A DNA stretch of 64,000 bases, taken from NCBI GenBank assembly GCA_003586115.2, contig QVOM02000021.1, forward strand, positions 7,640,248 to 7,704,247. The letters are read 5' to 3'. This DNA is from Salvator merianae. Lineage: Eukaryota > Chordata > Lepidosauria > Squamata > Teiidae. The stretch's first letter is position 1, and each line of letters starts with the position of its first letter. Of this stretch, positions 24,969 to 38,040 are shown in pieces. The position numbers and the translations under genes are program-made. The notes beneath the pieces are model-generated. The model was not told the origin of the DNA and searched no databases. It worked only from the letters and a program-made list of their open reading frames with translations.

Positions 24969-26009
24969 TAGTAAATAGTGTTTTGGTATTTCTGGTCATA
25001 GGTTAGCAACTGATACCATCAGTTGTAGCATTTCTCTGCCATTCTGTGCTATTTCCCACCATGCGCTGCAATAGATAGATGGTCTGTATTTAGTATTGGG
25101 ATGTAGGACTTGCTGTTGGAGGCATTCATGCAAGAAGAATAGCAGTTCTTTGGGAGGTTATTCTCTTCATGCTGATGATTTTACAGAAAAGCCCTCTTCT
25201 TTTGTGCTTCATATTAAGGCACTGATCACACTAGGAATTTGAGGGGCACTTTTTACTAAGGATAGCCCCATCTACGGTCGCAGGAAAAAACCCTGCACCA
25301 CACAGTTTCAAAACTAAGTGCCTAAAACTCTCCTGTTTTGCTTCTTTTGCCTTTCTGTTGGCTGCTGCCAGTCCATTTTTACAGGAGTCAATTGATCTGT
25401 AGCTTCCCACCCCTCAAGCGCCCAGTGACTCATCATGCTTAGACTTGGGTTGAGCACCTTCCCCCTCAGCAGCTTGCAACTGCCTGAACAATGAACCAAA
25501 GTTCCCTCTCTTCATTGTCCCCTTCCTCCATTTTCCTCCACTAAGCCAGTATTCTTCGGCACCTTATCCTTCCATCTCCTGTCACTACACTTGCTCCTTT
25601 GAGCAGTTTTTCAGTGCAAAGTGTAGGGGGAATTTTCCTAGGCCTTTTTCCAACACATTACAAAGCTCCATGACTTTTTTCTGAAAGGAGAATCTTTCAA
25701 TAACCCTGCCTGCGACCTGATTGTTTGGCCATTTCTATTTCTACTGGCTATGCCCAAACTGATCTAAGCAACGACTCACCCCAAGAGTTATTAGTACTCA
25801 TCTGTGGAAAGGATGGATAATCATAAACTCAGAGAGGTGCTAAGTGTTATTTTTTTATTTTCAGTCTGTACCTTGAGGCTCATATTCACCCTGGGGGCAT
25901 CCCTAACCACATATGTGATCACATGCTTAAAGTTAAAAGCAAGGCATGGAAGGAATGCTTTGGGGTGCTCTGGTAACCCCCAGAAATAATTATTTTTATG
26001 CTCTCTACA

Positions 26010-26945
26010 TGGGCTACCCTTGAGGAAGGCTTAACCTGTGCAACAACCTGTGCAGAATGCAGTAGCATGGCTGCTTGAAAACAGCTATCATATCTCCTCT
26101 CAGTCTTCTCTTCTGCAGGCTAAACATTCCTAGGTCCTTTAACCGTTCCTCGTAGGACATGGTTTGCAGACCACTCACCATTTTGGTCGCCCTTCTCTGA
26201 ACTTGTTCCAGTTTGTCAATGTCTTTTTTAAACTGGGGTGCCCAGAACTGGCCCAAGACAGAGCCTTGCGGTACCCCACTCGAGACAGTCTTCCAATCGG
26301 ATGTGAAGCCATTTATGACCACTCTTTGAGTACGATCACTAAGCCAGTTATGAATCCACCTAACAGTTGTCCTGTCAATCCCATATTTGATCATTTTTTC
26401 AATAAGTATAGTATGAGACACCTTGTCAAATGCTTTGCTAAAGTCAAGATATACTATGTCCACAGCCTTTCCTTGATCGATCCATCCAGTAATTTTGTCA
26501 TAAAAGGAAATGAGATTAGTCTGGCATGACTTGCTTGTTACAAATCCATGTTGGCTCTGGTTAATTACTGCATTCCCATCCAAGTGCTCCCATATATGCT
26601 GTTTAATGATTTGTTCAAGGATCTTGCCTGGTATTGAAGTCAGGCTCACAGGTCTGTAGTTGCCTGGGTCGACCTTCTTTCCTTTTTTAAAGATAGGTAC
26701 AACATTCGCCCTTCTCCAATCTTCTGGGACTTCTCCTGTTCTCCATGAGTTCTCAAATATCACAGAGAGTGGTTCAGCAATTATATCAGCTAATTCCTTC
26801 AGCTGGTTCCTTCAGCTAATTCCTTCAGCTAATTCATCTGGGCCTGGAGACTTGAATTCATTTAAGTTTGCTAAGTGTTCCCTCACCTTCTCCTTGTCCA
26901 TACAGAGCCTTGATTCTCTTATTCCCTCAACAGCACAGTGAAGGC
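26010..26945 (-). mobile_element. CR1 LINE fragment, RT with internal deletion
   Basis: A 249-codon frame (26763-26014) carries CR1 RT landmarks: WRRANVVPIFKKG, NYRPVSLTSIPGKILEQI, VDIVYLDFSKAFDKVSHT and VPQGSVLG. It then jumps directly to QFWAPQFKKDIDKLEQVQRR and YEERLKDLGMFSLQKRRLRG, which belong to the far C-terminal end. The catalytic FADD/YADD block between them is missing, so the copy cannot be active. The frame stays open across the joint near 26245-26262. Upstream sequence to 26945 continues CR1-like but broken, with a 14-bp triplication at 26786-26835. Confidence 0.9.
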
Positions 26946-27453
26946 CAACTGATGTTTCATTTCCTTTCTGAGAATAAGATCCTTGCTAGCCTGAGTAAGG
27001 CAATTTTCTTCATTTTACTAGCTAACAAAATGTTATGAGTTCTGGCTGATATAAATTTAAATAAATTGCTCTGAGATATTACTTCAGTAGAAAGATTTAA
27101 GTTCTTCTTTCTCTCAGCATCCCAGCCCAGTAATTAGCTCTGATAACATGGCAACATTTGCTGCTAAAGACACTGTAGAGACATCTTCAGAATCACTTGG
27201 AAATGAAAAGAACCTTAATGTAAATGAACAGTGGCTGGAACAATTGCAGTTACGTAACCTAGAACTTAAATCTGAGGTAGATGAATCAGTTAAAACCTTT
27301 TTGAAAGAGGTGATAAGACCGCTCATGGGAAAACTGGAATCTTTGGATACAAAAATTGACTAGAACAAGTGTCTCTGACTTCCTCAAATGAAATAAGGCA
27401 AACAAATGAATACACAATTGTAACACAGAACCATAACTGTAGATAAAACTTAA

Positions 27454-27805
27454 GGCTGAAATAACACTGGAGCCCAGTAGACTGGGAATAAGCAATCCAT
27501 CGAAGCTGCAACAGATTGCTCTTGGAGCTGAACAAGGCTGTCTGCATTGGGACAGCTTGATCCACACCAGCCTCCACACAGACTCCGAAGCTTCTGTCAG
27601 CTTGGGAGCTGGCACGGGGACCTCTGAAAAAGAGTACTATAGTAGACTGGACCAGAACGCCATTTTGGGTGCCCTAGCCTAGTGCAACCTATGTGAATGG
27701 AGTATACTTGCAGGGGGAGGGGCCTCTCTGGTCTGCTCTTTGTGCAGACAAAAGTGGACTAGAAGGGGATCATGGTCTGGTCTATCATCCGGTGCAGAAA
27801 GGCTC
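27454..27805. mobile_element. DNA element inside L1 ORF1, 352 bp, TSD TAA
   Basis: It starts ggctgaaataacact and ends gtgcagaaaggctc, with perfect TAA duplications at 27451-27453 and 27806-27808. Its interior matches 33734-34220 and 51481-52018, for example the words tgtctgcattgggacagctt and ccgaagctt. Removing it joins two L1 ORF1 segments, so it is younger than the L1. Confidence 0.75.
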
Positions 27806-30800
27806 TAAGATTCAACAGTTTCAAAGAAAAGGCAGAAAAAGCCTTTATAATTAATGACTTAGAAGTGCATACCAAATATTGAACTTTCTGGTGATTATTT
27901 AGAAAGAACTCACAGGACTCTGAGCTTTAATTCCTTCAACAAAAGCTATCCTAGAGATATTATGGTCAGATTTACAAGGTACACAAAGAAACAGGCATTC
28001 TGGCAAATTTGTGACAAGAATTTTGTCTTTTCAAGACTTTTCAGCTGAGAGTTTAAGGAAAAAGAAAAATTTAAAACCTTACCCCTCCCAATTGAAAGCA
28101 CATGGGCTGAAATTCTGGTGGGATTCTCCTATGAGAATACACATGATTCAAGATAGTGGGTTTCCCTCAGTCTCTAAGCTAGAAGCAGTAGCTCTCTTGA
28201 CATTAAATAATAGTAACTCTTTTGCTTGATCTTCAGAGACATCATCCAAATCAATAAAACCTACAATTGGAGGTGATAAACAATGTTTTATCAGCAAACG
28301 AAAAAAAATTACCTGAATAAGACAACTTTTCAAAGAACTTAACACTTTGTTTTTGCAACATACACTATGTTCAGCAAGGTATTAAATAATACCTTATGAA
28401 GATAGAAGAAAGGAAGCTAGAGAAATAAAAAGCAAAGGGAAGAAACACAGAAAGAAAAAGGAGGAGAAAATATGTAGAGGAAAAAGTTGGAGGGGTTAAA
28501 GGTGATTCTGACTGTTCAGTTTATGACAATATACTAAGAACCTTGCTCTAAACAGTAATTCTTAAGTAAAAAATTAGAGTGTTGCAATACACTTGTATGT
28601 AAACTGGTTAAAAATACTTCAGGTATGGATTAAAGTGTCCGTAGTTTACTTTGCAAAGAAATTATATATTAGAACACCTCCCCAGGGATAAAATTCTGAG
28701 ATGAGTTAAACGGATTACGGGATTTTTTCCAAAGGTGGGAGGCCAAATGGAAGTTCCTTACCACACACTGCTGTTTCCATTAGGAGAGAATTTATGGTGA
28801 GGGAGGGGAAAAGGCTGGGAAGGAATGGCTCTGAAAGTGATGAGAAAGTCGCATAACTACAATTTTTCAAGTAAAATGTTATGTTTCTTCTAATTATTAG
28901 GTACAACAAAAATCAAGACTATTATTTGTAATTTTTTTCTTTGATACTATATGCAAGATAGTAAATTTAAAATAATTTCTCTTAATGTACAAGGTTTAGG
29001 AGATGCAATTAAATATATAAGAATTATGACTGAAACCAATATCAGTTGCAATGATAAAATACTACAAGAAACTTATAAACCAAAGGATCAGCCACATGTA
29101 TTTAAAGAGTCTTATTTTGGTCAGCAATTTATTGAACATGGAGATATTAAATCAAGAAGGATTGAAATTTTGTTCAGCACTAACCTTAAATTTAATCCTC
29201 TAAAAGTTTCAAGAGACTCCTAAGGTCAGGATTCTTTTCGGACTGTTTTGCTTAATAACCAAAATTGTGCAAAATTTCAAAAACCTAAGACTAAAAGATT
29301 TAATTTGCAATTTTTTTCAATCATTGGCATTTTGCAACATTAGGAGTCTTTATCCAATTTATATACTGTGAAAACAGACATTTTCACAAAATTGATCATA
29401 TTTTGATTTCCAAAACTCTTCTTAAATAAGTGACACAAACCATTATAGGTCAAATTGAATATCTGATTACACATTTATTTCAGCAGTGTTTGAGACTATC
29501 TTTACCTCCAGTCAAAACCATGGTGTCTTAATATGCTAGTGATTTCAAAACTGGTTATTAGGGATCAAATTAAAATAAGTTTGGAATATTACCTTAAAGA
29601 AAACAACAGTTCAGAAACTTCAGTATTCAGTTGGTGGCTTGCTATAAGAGCAGTTACTCAGGAGAATGTATTATGGCAACATGTCAAATGAAGCAACAGT
29701 TATGCACAAAGTTTAATGAAACTAGATCCAAAAAGATATATTTATTGTTGTGAGTGGAAGAGAGAGGACTAGATTAATTGGAAGATAGTAAGATTTCAAC
29801 ACAATTATTATACTTGAAACAAAAAGATTATGAATTGAATAATAAGAATTCTGAATTATCAGTATCAAAATTAAAGAAGAAACAATGTACAAAACCAGTT
29901 GGGTTAATAATGCTGAAATGCATATCTTTGAATGTGGACTTCAAGATATTTACAAAAATTAATTGCACATAGGTTAAAATTAATAATCAGTACACTGATT
30001 CAGGTAGATCAATCTGGGCTTATTCCCAAAAGAAATATTACTGAACCAATTCATAACTTAACAAATAACTTAACCAGCATTCCTTAGCAGTTAGATATTT
30101 TAACACATTTGATTGTGTACTTAGAATTTTTTGAGAGCTGTTCTCAATAAATTTCAGTTTGATCTTTCTTTTTTTATAAATTGTGGAATTAATCTGTCAA
30201 CTAACACAGGCTATGATTAGAGTTAATTCTATGAATTCAAAATAAATATCTGTAATGACAGGTGTCAAACAAGGATGTCCCCTATCACTTTTATTGTTTC
30301 TGTCACTGGTAGAACCTCTAGCAACTGTGCTAAGAAGTAACAGAGAAATTAAAGAAGTCGACATGGTAGGAAAGAAATATTTCTTGAATTTATTTGCAGG
30401 TGACATGTCTGTTATGTTGTCCAATTCAGGCAGTTTAACAAGTTAAAAAAAAGGAACTGAAGAATTTTCCAGAAGTCTCAGGATTAAACATTATTTTTTT
30501 AAAAATCTACTCTTACATTGCTCCATACACCTCCACGTATTCAGAAACACTTCTCTGAATTAGCAGATATATCAATTCCATACAAAACTTTCTGTTATCT
30601 AGGAATACTAATTTCAAGGGATTTAATAAGATCTGTCAAGTTAATTATAATTTTCTTTGGAAAATATTTACAAAAAAAATGACCAGCTGGTCTAAAATTA
30701 ATTTATCTATTTTAGGAATGATTTCAGCTATCAGAATGTTCACTGTGTCGAACATATTTCAAACTATTCTTTTTAATTTGGATGATAAACTACTTGAAGA

Positions 30801-31074
30801 GCAGTTAACACAAAATTGAGGGAATTTTGCTTGCTTTGGCTATTGTATCTACACTCCATCAATGGGGAAAGGGCTATTCCCAATTTGAAAGTATATCTAC
30901 AAGAATTCCAGTTAAGATGTCTTCAATAACAGAAGGCTCAAGTAATAACTGAATTAGTTTAGAAAACATTATTTTAAATCCTAAGCCTTTAAGCCCAATA
31001 TCCTATCTAAGAAAAGATTTACAATCCTTAAAGTTAATCACAAGTATACTTACAAAAGATATTTTTAAGACATT

Positions 31075-31254
31075 GGCCCTTTCTGCACTTGGCCTTATTT
31101 CAGATTATATCTTGGAATACGGATCTGCCACCTGCATGCTACTATGAACTATGGCAGGCCCCACCTGGGGTCTGCTATAATCTGCACTAGAGTGTTGATA
31201 GCTGGTCCCTATTCTGGGATATAGTCCAAAATAAAGCCAAGTGCAGAAAGGGCC
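31075..31254. mobile_element. 180-bp GGGCC-family MITE, TSD ATT, inside L1 ORF2
   Basis: It starts ggccctttctgcacttggcc and ends gccaagtgcagaaagggcc, with ATT on both sides (31072-31074, 31255-31257). It has the same length and layout as 47623-47802. Strong inner inverted repeats (tattccaagatat-like words near each end) make it a foldback. Confidence 0.85.
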
Positions 31255-31519
31255 ATTGACACCTGTATAAGGACAGTTGCTACTAGGTATTTTTCTGTTA
31301 ACTCTATACTTGTTTACTTTTAAATCTTTTAATAAGAGAGAAAAAGGAATAATCAGATTTTTATTTAAATTTCATTCCTTTATCTAAAACTGAAATTGAA
31401 CAGATAGCAGGGGTTCATTAAACTGGCTACAGCAGATGCTACAGCAGATAACTGACAACGACTTTAAAAATCTGGAGGTTGTTCCTCAGGCCAATAGACC
31501 ACTTATAGAATTTGAATAT

Positions 31520-31540
31520 ATGTTATATATATATATATGC
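31520..31540. repeat. Short (TA)n run
   Basis: gttatatatatatatatgc in the L1 remnant. Confidence 0.7.
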
Positions 31541-31960
31541 TGCTGGCACAAAAGGATATCCTTCTAAGATTTGTAAGTTAATACTTCATTTTGAAAGCTC
31601 AATTACTAAATCTTTATATACATGAGAATCAGACTCTGGGAGTGAGATATTGGAAGATCAGTGGAAATCAATACGGAAAAAAACATTTTTAGGTTTTCCA
31701 TTAACAACTTTACAAGAATATATTTAAAGATCCTAAAACATTGGCACCTAACTCCAGACAAATTATTCTATATAACAAGTACCAATAAAACTCAGTGCTA
31801 GAGGGGATTCCAAGCAAAAGACACATTTATACGTATGTGGTGGAAATATTACTAAATTTGTAGTTTCTGGGACATGGTATTTCAACAAAAGGCTTTAATT
31901 ACTAATCCTAGAAATAAAGAAATGGAACATCTTCTCTATTATTTATGGAATGGTTGCATC

Positions 31961-33733
31961 ACCCTTCACTGTAAGCAGTAAAATCCCTGGAGGACTGAAG
32001 TGTTCTGTAGCAGGTTTTTGTACATTCCAATTTATGTCTAATCTCTGATTTATGTCTAACTGCAGAACACTTCCGTCTTCCAGAGCATTCCATTTTGGAC
32101 CTCAGGACAGCAGTTCTTAAACAAAAAAAACTACAAAGACTGGAAAGAGAAACAGTATAATTGGAATATATCCACCAACTCCAGTTCATCGACAGGGGGG
32201 TTAAACAGAGTCAGTGGTTTCCTGGCATACTACACATTTTATAACACTAATTAACACCGGAGCCTCTGGAGGGCTCCCTTGGACTGTTCATCACATCTCC
32301 TCTCTGGTTCCCAGTCAGCATCACTCTATATTACAACCCTCTGACAAGTTTGCACCTCTATTCACACATATAGACTTAATGACCATTGTTATACTAAACT
32401 TGCCATCATACCCATAGTTTTGAATTTTTATTGCTGTTCACATGCAGAACTTGCCTATATAGGTCTCTTCCTAGGCACTTAATGCATCTGATGAAGTTAG
32501 GCTTAGTCTAAGTGAAAGCTCATGCTACCAACTTCCTTCTCTTTGTTGGGCTGCATTCCAGACATCGCTTATTTATTCCACTGTTTTTAGATATTCCAGA
32601 ACAAAGCACCAACAGAAGCGGTTTATTCTGGTATATCCAAAAACAGTGGAATAAGTAAGCAACATCTGGGTGTAGCCCTAGTCACTAAGATGCTAATAGA
32701 AGACCCCCTTTGCTTACAAATTAGTGAAAGTAAAGAACTTTTTTTTTCTTAGAAGAGTATTACTTTAATATCTGTAAATATCTGTAATGGTATTACTTGA
32801 ACTATGAAAAAATATAGAAGGCATAGAATTGATTTATAGACATTTTCCCTCAATTATCTTTACCTTGCTTAGTTTTTGTTTCATAATCTTTTATTATATT
32901 TGTAATATATTGTATACTGCATGTTATATGACTATATTTGTTGGTTTAAAACTATGGAATCATTCATGTAGCTGAAAAAATATACTGTCAGAGACTGGTG
33001 AAGACCCAGATCTTAACCTGTGCCTTCGGCTACAAGCAGTAGTTCTCAAAATGTGATCCTCCAGATGTTCCTGATGTTCCACTCCTGCATCCCTACCATC
33101 CACAGGGGATTGCTCAGAATTGCTCAGGAACCCCTGGAGGACCACTTTATGAGAAACATGGTGCTACAGAAACATGTTGATTCCTTCTGGGTTTCAACAT
33201 CCTTAAAATAATTTCAAAAATGAATGTTATTGTAAGAAAAGCAGGAATGAATGCTATCAAATGTCACAGCAACTGAAAATTTAAACAGTTTTAGAAACAA
33301 AGGTCCATTAGTTGCTACAAACCTTAATATTCAGATTCATTATGTCCCTGAAATTTTATAGCTGCCATTCTGTAGTATCTTAGCAGGTATGAAGAGTTTG
33401 AAGTCCAATTCCTAAAAATATTTGTTTCTGTGTGCTCACGTATGGGGTGAGTCATTTAAAAGTTCAGGATATACTATCAATTGTTAATGTCGTGAGGGAG
33501 GCATTCATCTTCACTCCTGGATGAAGCATCTGTCCCTAAAGAGTGTCCCAGAAGGTTTAAATATACATTCCAAGGAAAAGTTAAATGCCATTCATCAAAA
33601 TAGGGAATAACTAGCAAAAACACTGATGTTTAGCAGCATGCAAAGCCAAACTAAAATGGGGGGGGGGAGAAAGTAACCCATTCTTCACCATTCTGCTGCC
33701 CATCAATACCTTGCTAACAATAAATGTGATACA
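31961..33733. other. Large intron, unassigned repeats
   Basis: An inverted pair attccactgtttttagatattccag (32576) and ccaaaaacagtggaataag (32637) suggests another small foldback element. No coding evidence. Confidence 0.35.
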
Positions 33734-34220
33734 GATCATATCTGCACTTACCTTTGCTATTCCAGTATAGATGGACTGCCCTGTATTGGAATAAGCACAC
33801 TATCCCAAGTTGGTATGGATTACTCCTGTTCAGAACAAGGCAGTCTGCATTGGGACAGCTTGTTCGGTGCCAGCATCAAAGCTTGCACCAGCTTCAGAGC
33901 TGGGAGGAGGGCTCTGAATGATCTAAAGACAAGGAATGTTTGGAGTTCCCGGGGGGGGGGGGCATTTTGGATGCATGCCTTGTAGTGCCACCAAAATGGG
34001 TCCCCTGTAGTATACCAAACCATGAAGGCATGCTGTCTGCATGCCTCCATGATCTTATACACCACCTCCTAGTACGCCCGTAGATCAGACCAGAATGCCA
34101 TTTTGGGTACCGTAGCCAGGTCTATACTTCTTCCTGTGTGGAGGGAGCATACTAGGAGGATGAGAAGCTTCTACTATTCTGCACTACTGGTTCAGTTTAC
34201 TGCTCAGTGTGGAAAGGCCC
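33734..34220. mobile_element. DNA element, 487 bp, TSD ACA
   Basis: The left end is diverged (gatcatatctgcactt) and the right end is agtgtggaaaggccc. The duplication ACA is perfect (33731-33733, 34221-34223) and fixes both borders. The interior matches 27454-27805, with cagtctgcattgggacagct. It holds a run of about 13 G at 33950-33962. Confidence 0.75.
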
Positions 34221-35272
34221 ACAGTATGCACAATGATCACAGGATTCACTTCAGTAGCATTTTCTCAAAGGTGAATTAACACCTCAAAAAGCGAAACGTT
34301 TCACTGTCTTTGTGGCCTTGTGACTAAACGTCCTACAGATTTAACCTCTCTAACTGCTTTTCTATATAAAACAGCCAGACAAAAATATGTGGAAAATATG
34401 CTAACCTATGCCTCAAGATAATACAGAGTATGTGCAAGGCTTTAGATCATTTAGCAGACTTCCCTATCTTGTTTAGCTAACATTCTCTCATCCTAAAGGC
34501 TGGACTTCCTGCCCGTTTTCAATTTTCTAGTCGTATTTCCAGCTATAGCAAAACCAGGTGACCAGCAGGTCAGATGTCTCCCCTCAGCAACACACAAGTG
34601 CATAAGATTTCCTCTTGACCTCCATCTACACTTCTTTAAGAATCCTGGAACTGAAAGCTAACAAATCCAGACTTGGTAGATCAAAGGAAAACTAAATTCC
34701 ACAGCACAGACCTTCTAATCTTAGCAAAAAGAATCTAAACTCTAAGAAGATTAAATGAAAACAGGAGGAGAAAATAGAGCTTGGTATCTCAGGTAAAAAT
34801 GCATTTTACTTGGTTCTTGCAGGCAATACATTGATGTATAGAACAAGTCAAAAGTCATTATCACCACCACAAGAACACAAGTCTTCATAAAATAGTTCAT
34901 TATGTACAACAACCTCAAAATTCTAGGCATCCTCAAACAATTAATTGTTCGGTTTGTTTGGTTTTCAACTCAAAGTACAAGACCTAGAAACTATACAAAA
35001 TAAGCAGAAGCAGTCTGAAAGATTATACTTTCTCCCTCTGCCAAACTACAATCCAATGCAAATTTCCTCCCTTTTATAAAGTTTCCATGCTGCACTCTCT
35101 ATTAAAAGGAAGGCTATTCATTCACTAATTAGCCTCTCCCCTTAGTGAACAAATATTGGGAATTAGATGAATTCCACTGAGGATACCAAAAGAGTTAATC
35201 AGACCCAATGTTGTCAGCAAAAAAAAATGTTTTAATTTTTGGAATCAGTAGGCACATAATATTATAACTTAC

Positions 35273-35427
35273 ATAGAAGAGCCAAGAAAATTTATATCTA
35301 TAATCTCAAGGCACTTCTGCAAAGTGTTAATACTGTGGTTTTGAAGTAACTTGATGATAAACCATTGAAACACAGACTGACCCTGCATTCTAGATTTAAA
35401 GGGCTGACTAATGTATTTTGTCAGATG
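35273..35427 (-). CDS. Largest recognised internal exon (51 aa) of the minus-strand gene
   Basis: The exon is 155 nt. The donor is strong (TCTTCTAT|gtaagttat). The frame is open for 51 codons and includes KYISQPFKSRMQGQSVFQ, WFIIKLLQNHSINTLQK and CLEIIDINFLGSS. The acceptor used here is gggagatag|CATCTG, with a pyrimidine tract about 20 nt upstream. Later acceptors at 35394 or 35384 are possible, so the 5' boundary is uncertain. The pattern of two amphipathic leucine-rich helices suggests a HEAT/ARM-like fold (inference). It ends two bases into a codon, completed by exon 18377-18449. An L1 3' fragment (minus) begins about 80 bp upstream in the transcript direction. Confidence 0.72.
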
Positions 35428-35499
35428 CTATCTCCCATTTTTCATGCAATCAAAAGAAATCACGTTAATCTGTACTATTTTCATGCTGATCACCCAGTG

Positions 35500-36260
35500 G
35501 GAGAAAAAAATAAAGCACTGTCTCCTAAACAACTAAAACTTTATTTTATGTATTCATTTATTATCATGTCATCCTCTAAGGGATTTCCAAAGCAGTTTAG
35601 AACAGATACTTTATTCAGATTTTACAGAATACAAATGAAATCACAATTAAAAAAACAATAAATAACAAAACAGAAGATTCAAAATGATATGACAATGTTC
35701 CCTTTCCCACTTCCCAACTACAAAGTATTCACATTCAATAAATCCAGCTTAATCATCCACATTCCAGTATGCATTAAAGAGAGATCCATTTCAAAATAAA
35801 GAATTTACCAGACAGATTCATAGGCATCAAACCTGGCAAAGCTTCAAACAAGGGCAACCAAATCATTAAAAAGTTCCTCTCTATTTCAGATCCCTCCATA
35901 CTATTCTTCTGGGCACTGATAAACTCATTCAAAAAAGTGTGCCAAACAACATTATACCATACTTCCTTAATTAGGTTTAGAGCAGTTTTCCAACTACATG
36001 TAATTATCAACTTATATTTTTAATATCAACTGATAATAAAAAGAAATGTAACAAATGCATAATTTCTGCAGATAACTTTAATGATTCAAAATATGCAGTA
36101 AAGCTATGTTTGGGTCAAGATGTTGCAAATTTGGAAAGATTTTCTTTATATTTTCCTCTGTTCTTGTCCAAAACTCAGCTATCTTTGGACAGTCCCACCA
36201 CATATGTTTATATAAAGGTTTGCAACAGATATCTAAAAATAAAGTTAGATAAAAACAAAT
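35500..36260 (-). mobile_element. L1 LINE 3' ORF2 fragment
   Basis: On the minus strand, MWWDCPKIAEFWTRTEENIK (about 36215-36155) is the conserved ORF2 C-terminal block. It is followed by a 78-codon open frame (36010-35774) that fits the ORF2 end, and then an A-rich region. The copy is 5'-truncated. Confidence 0.7.
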
Positions 36261-36899
36261 AGATAAAAATAGCCAAATATTAAAACAAAATTAAAACCGG
36301 ATGGGGAAACAAACAGATTCTCATTCACCCTGGGAACACTTGGGTGAAAAAAATAGATTTCATTAGGACCCTAAAAGATATAAAGTACGCTTCTCATGAA
36401 CATTCACAGGGGTAGGATTCCAGAGTTGAGTCACCACCACAAAAAAAGCCCTGCTGTGTCATGATCATCCTGGCTTATTAACTGACTACCACAACCCCTG
36501 AAATAAACAGGGAAGGAAAGGACTGTTCAGCCAGGTATTTTATGGGAGAAAATGCAAAACCCATCAACACCACCAAGCCCTGAAGTTCCCAAAATATTAG
36601 AAAAAACTAGAAAAGTTTTTCCAAGAAAATCTTGAGTACAGCTAAGAAAATCTTTATTACAAAAACTTAAGACCCCCCTCTATTTAAGGGTAAGAACAGG
36701 ATGAACTGGAATGTGGTCTAGTGTCCCAATTGTTCAGCCCTAAATGGCAAACTCATTTTCTTCTGGGTGCTGTGCTCTGAACTCTCTCAAGTTGCATCTG
36801 ACCCAGCAGTGGTAGGGCAACAATACACTTTCTGGGTAAACAGAAGAAAGGGTGCAGCAGCCAAAAATCTAGATTGACAAAATAACCAAAGAAAATAAA

Positions 36900-38040
36900 A
36901 TGTCAAACAAAAAACAAGGAATGATAGTGGCAAGGAACACAGTATTCTTGGGACAGGTGAGAATATTAGCTTTGCCTGTATGAGCTAGAATAAAATTGTT
37001 ATATGTCAGTATGATGTCAGATCTCAACATATTTTTGGCATCACGAGTAGATATGGGGTTTAGGGTCTCTTTTCCTAAAATCTGTGCCTTTTACTCTACT
37101 CCCGGTCTTTTCTTCTCTGTCTAGATAGTCCTCAAAAAAGCTATATGATTGCATAAATCCATTCAAATACTTATAAAATTAATATGGCCAGATTATATAA
37201 TAATTTATTGCCTCCTGAAAATTTTGCTACCCACATTGATTTTGCGTCTCTCCTACAATGCAGTGTATGGCATTTAAAAAAAGGAGAAATGTTTAACAGG
37301 AAGAGATAATTTTAGGTGAGACAAGATAACACACTAATATTATCTCTTATGTGAAATTCATTCAAATTTGTAACCAAAACTTATTGGGATTATGGTTGAC
37401 AAATTTCTATCCATATAAAAAAAAAAAGTTTAATCCAAAATAAACACAATTAAGATCAGGCTGAAAATCCTACTAATCAGTATGCAGGAAGCAAAAATTT
37501 CAGCAAAACTTTGAAATAAAATCAGATGACTTTAAATATGCAATACTAAAAACTGCAAAGAGGTACTGTTACAGTACAAGGAAAAACAACACAGGACTTT
37601 GCAACAGATGTAACCTACAAATGACCGCATTCTAACAGTTTCCTCTCTCAAGAGGACCAGATAAAATCTAGCCATAGCTTCTTAATTGGTAAAATGTTTA
37701 AACAGCCTGGAAAAAAGTAACTGGAAACTCTTCTGCATTGAGTTTAATCATTAACATTTGCAGGCTCCAGAACTTAAGTTACAAACATTTGGAAATCCAC
37801 TGTATCTTATTGTCCAGTTTTGTTCTTCCTTTAAAATGGATAATACTTTACATACAACTCCCAAGTAAGGTACCAAAGACCCAAACACATTAAGCTGAGT
37901 TTCAATCCACGTAGGAAAAATTAATTTCCATCCGGAACCACTTAAACACATCCTCCACATGATTAAATAGTAAAACAGGGTACACAAATAAACAAGTCAC
38001 ATCCATCAGTGGCTTTCAGACCGTCCTTGCCTTCCTTCCA
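36900..38040 (-). mobile_element. Possible further old L1 sequence
   Basis: Minus-strand frames such as the one at 37987-37751 (WIETQLNVFGSLVPYLG) and blocks near 37240 have an L1 ORF2 feel, but no diagnostic motif is intact. The call is tentative. Confidence 0.3.

Larger units (their letters stand above)
18450..26009. other. Large intron, AT-rich, largely unannotated
   Basis: Between exons 18377 and 35273. Microsatellites and DNA-element pieces are listed separately. A 101-codon open frame at 23098-22793 (minus) has no convincing splice context in phase. Confidence 0.4.
27128..31960 (+). mobile_element. Decayed L1 LINE, nearly full length
   Basis: An ORF1-like coiled-coil start (27148-27363, 71 codons with QWLEQLQLRNLELKSE) is followed by the ORF1 RNA-binding part (28011-28229, with FSAESLRKKKNLKPY and SQLKAHGLKFWWDSPMR). 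The ORF2 endonuclease start (FKIISLNVQGLGDAIK) is at 28963-29010. The RT motif TGVKQGCPLSLLLF is at 30258-30299, with the active-site block mutated to FAGD near 30400. A C-terminal WW...FW block lies near 31840-31880. Many stops are present. Two DNA elements interrupt it (27454-27805 and 31075-31254). Confidence 0.8.
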
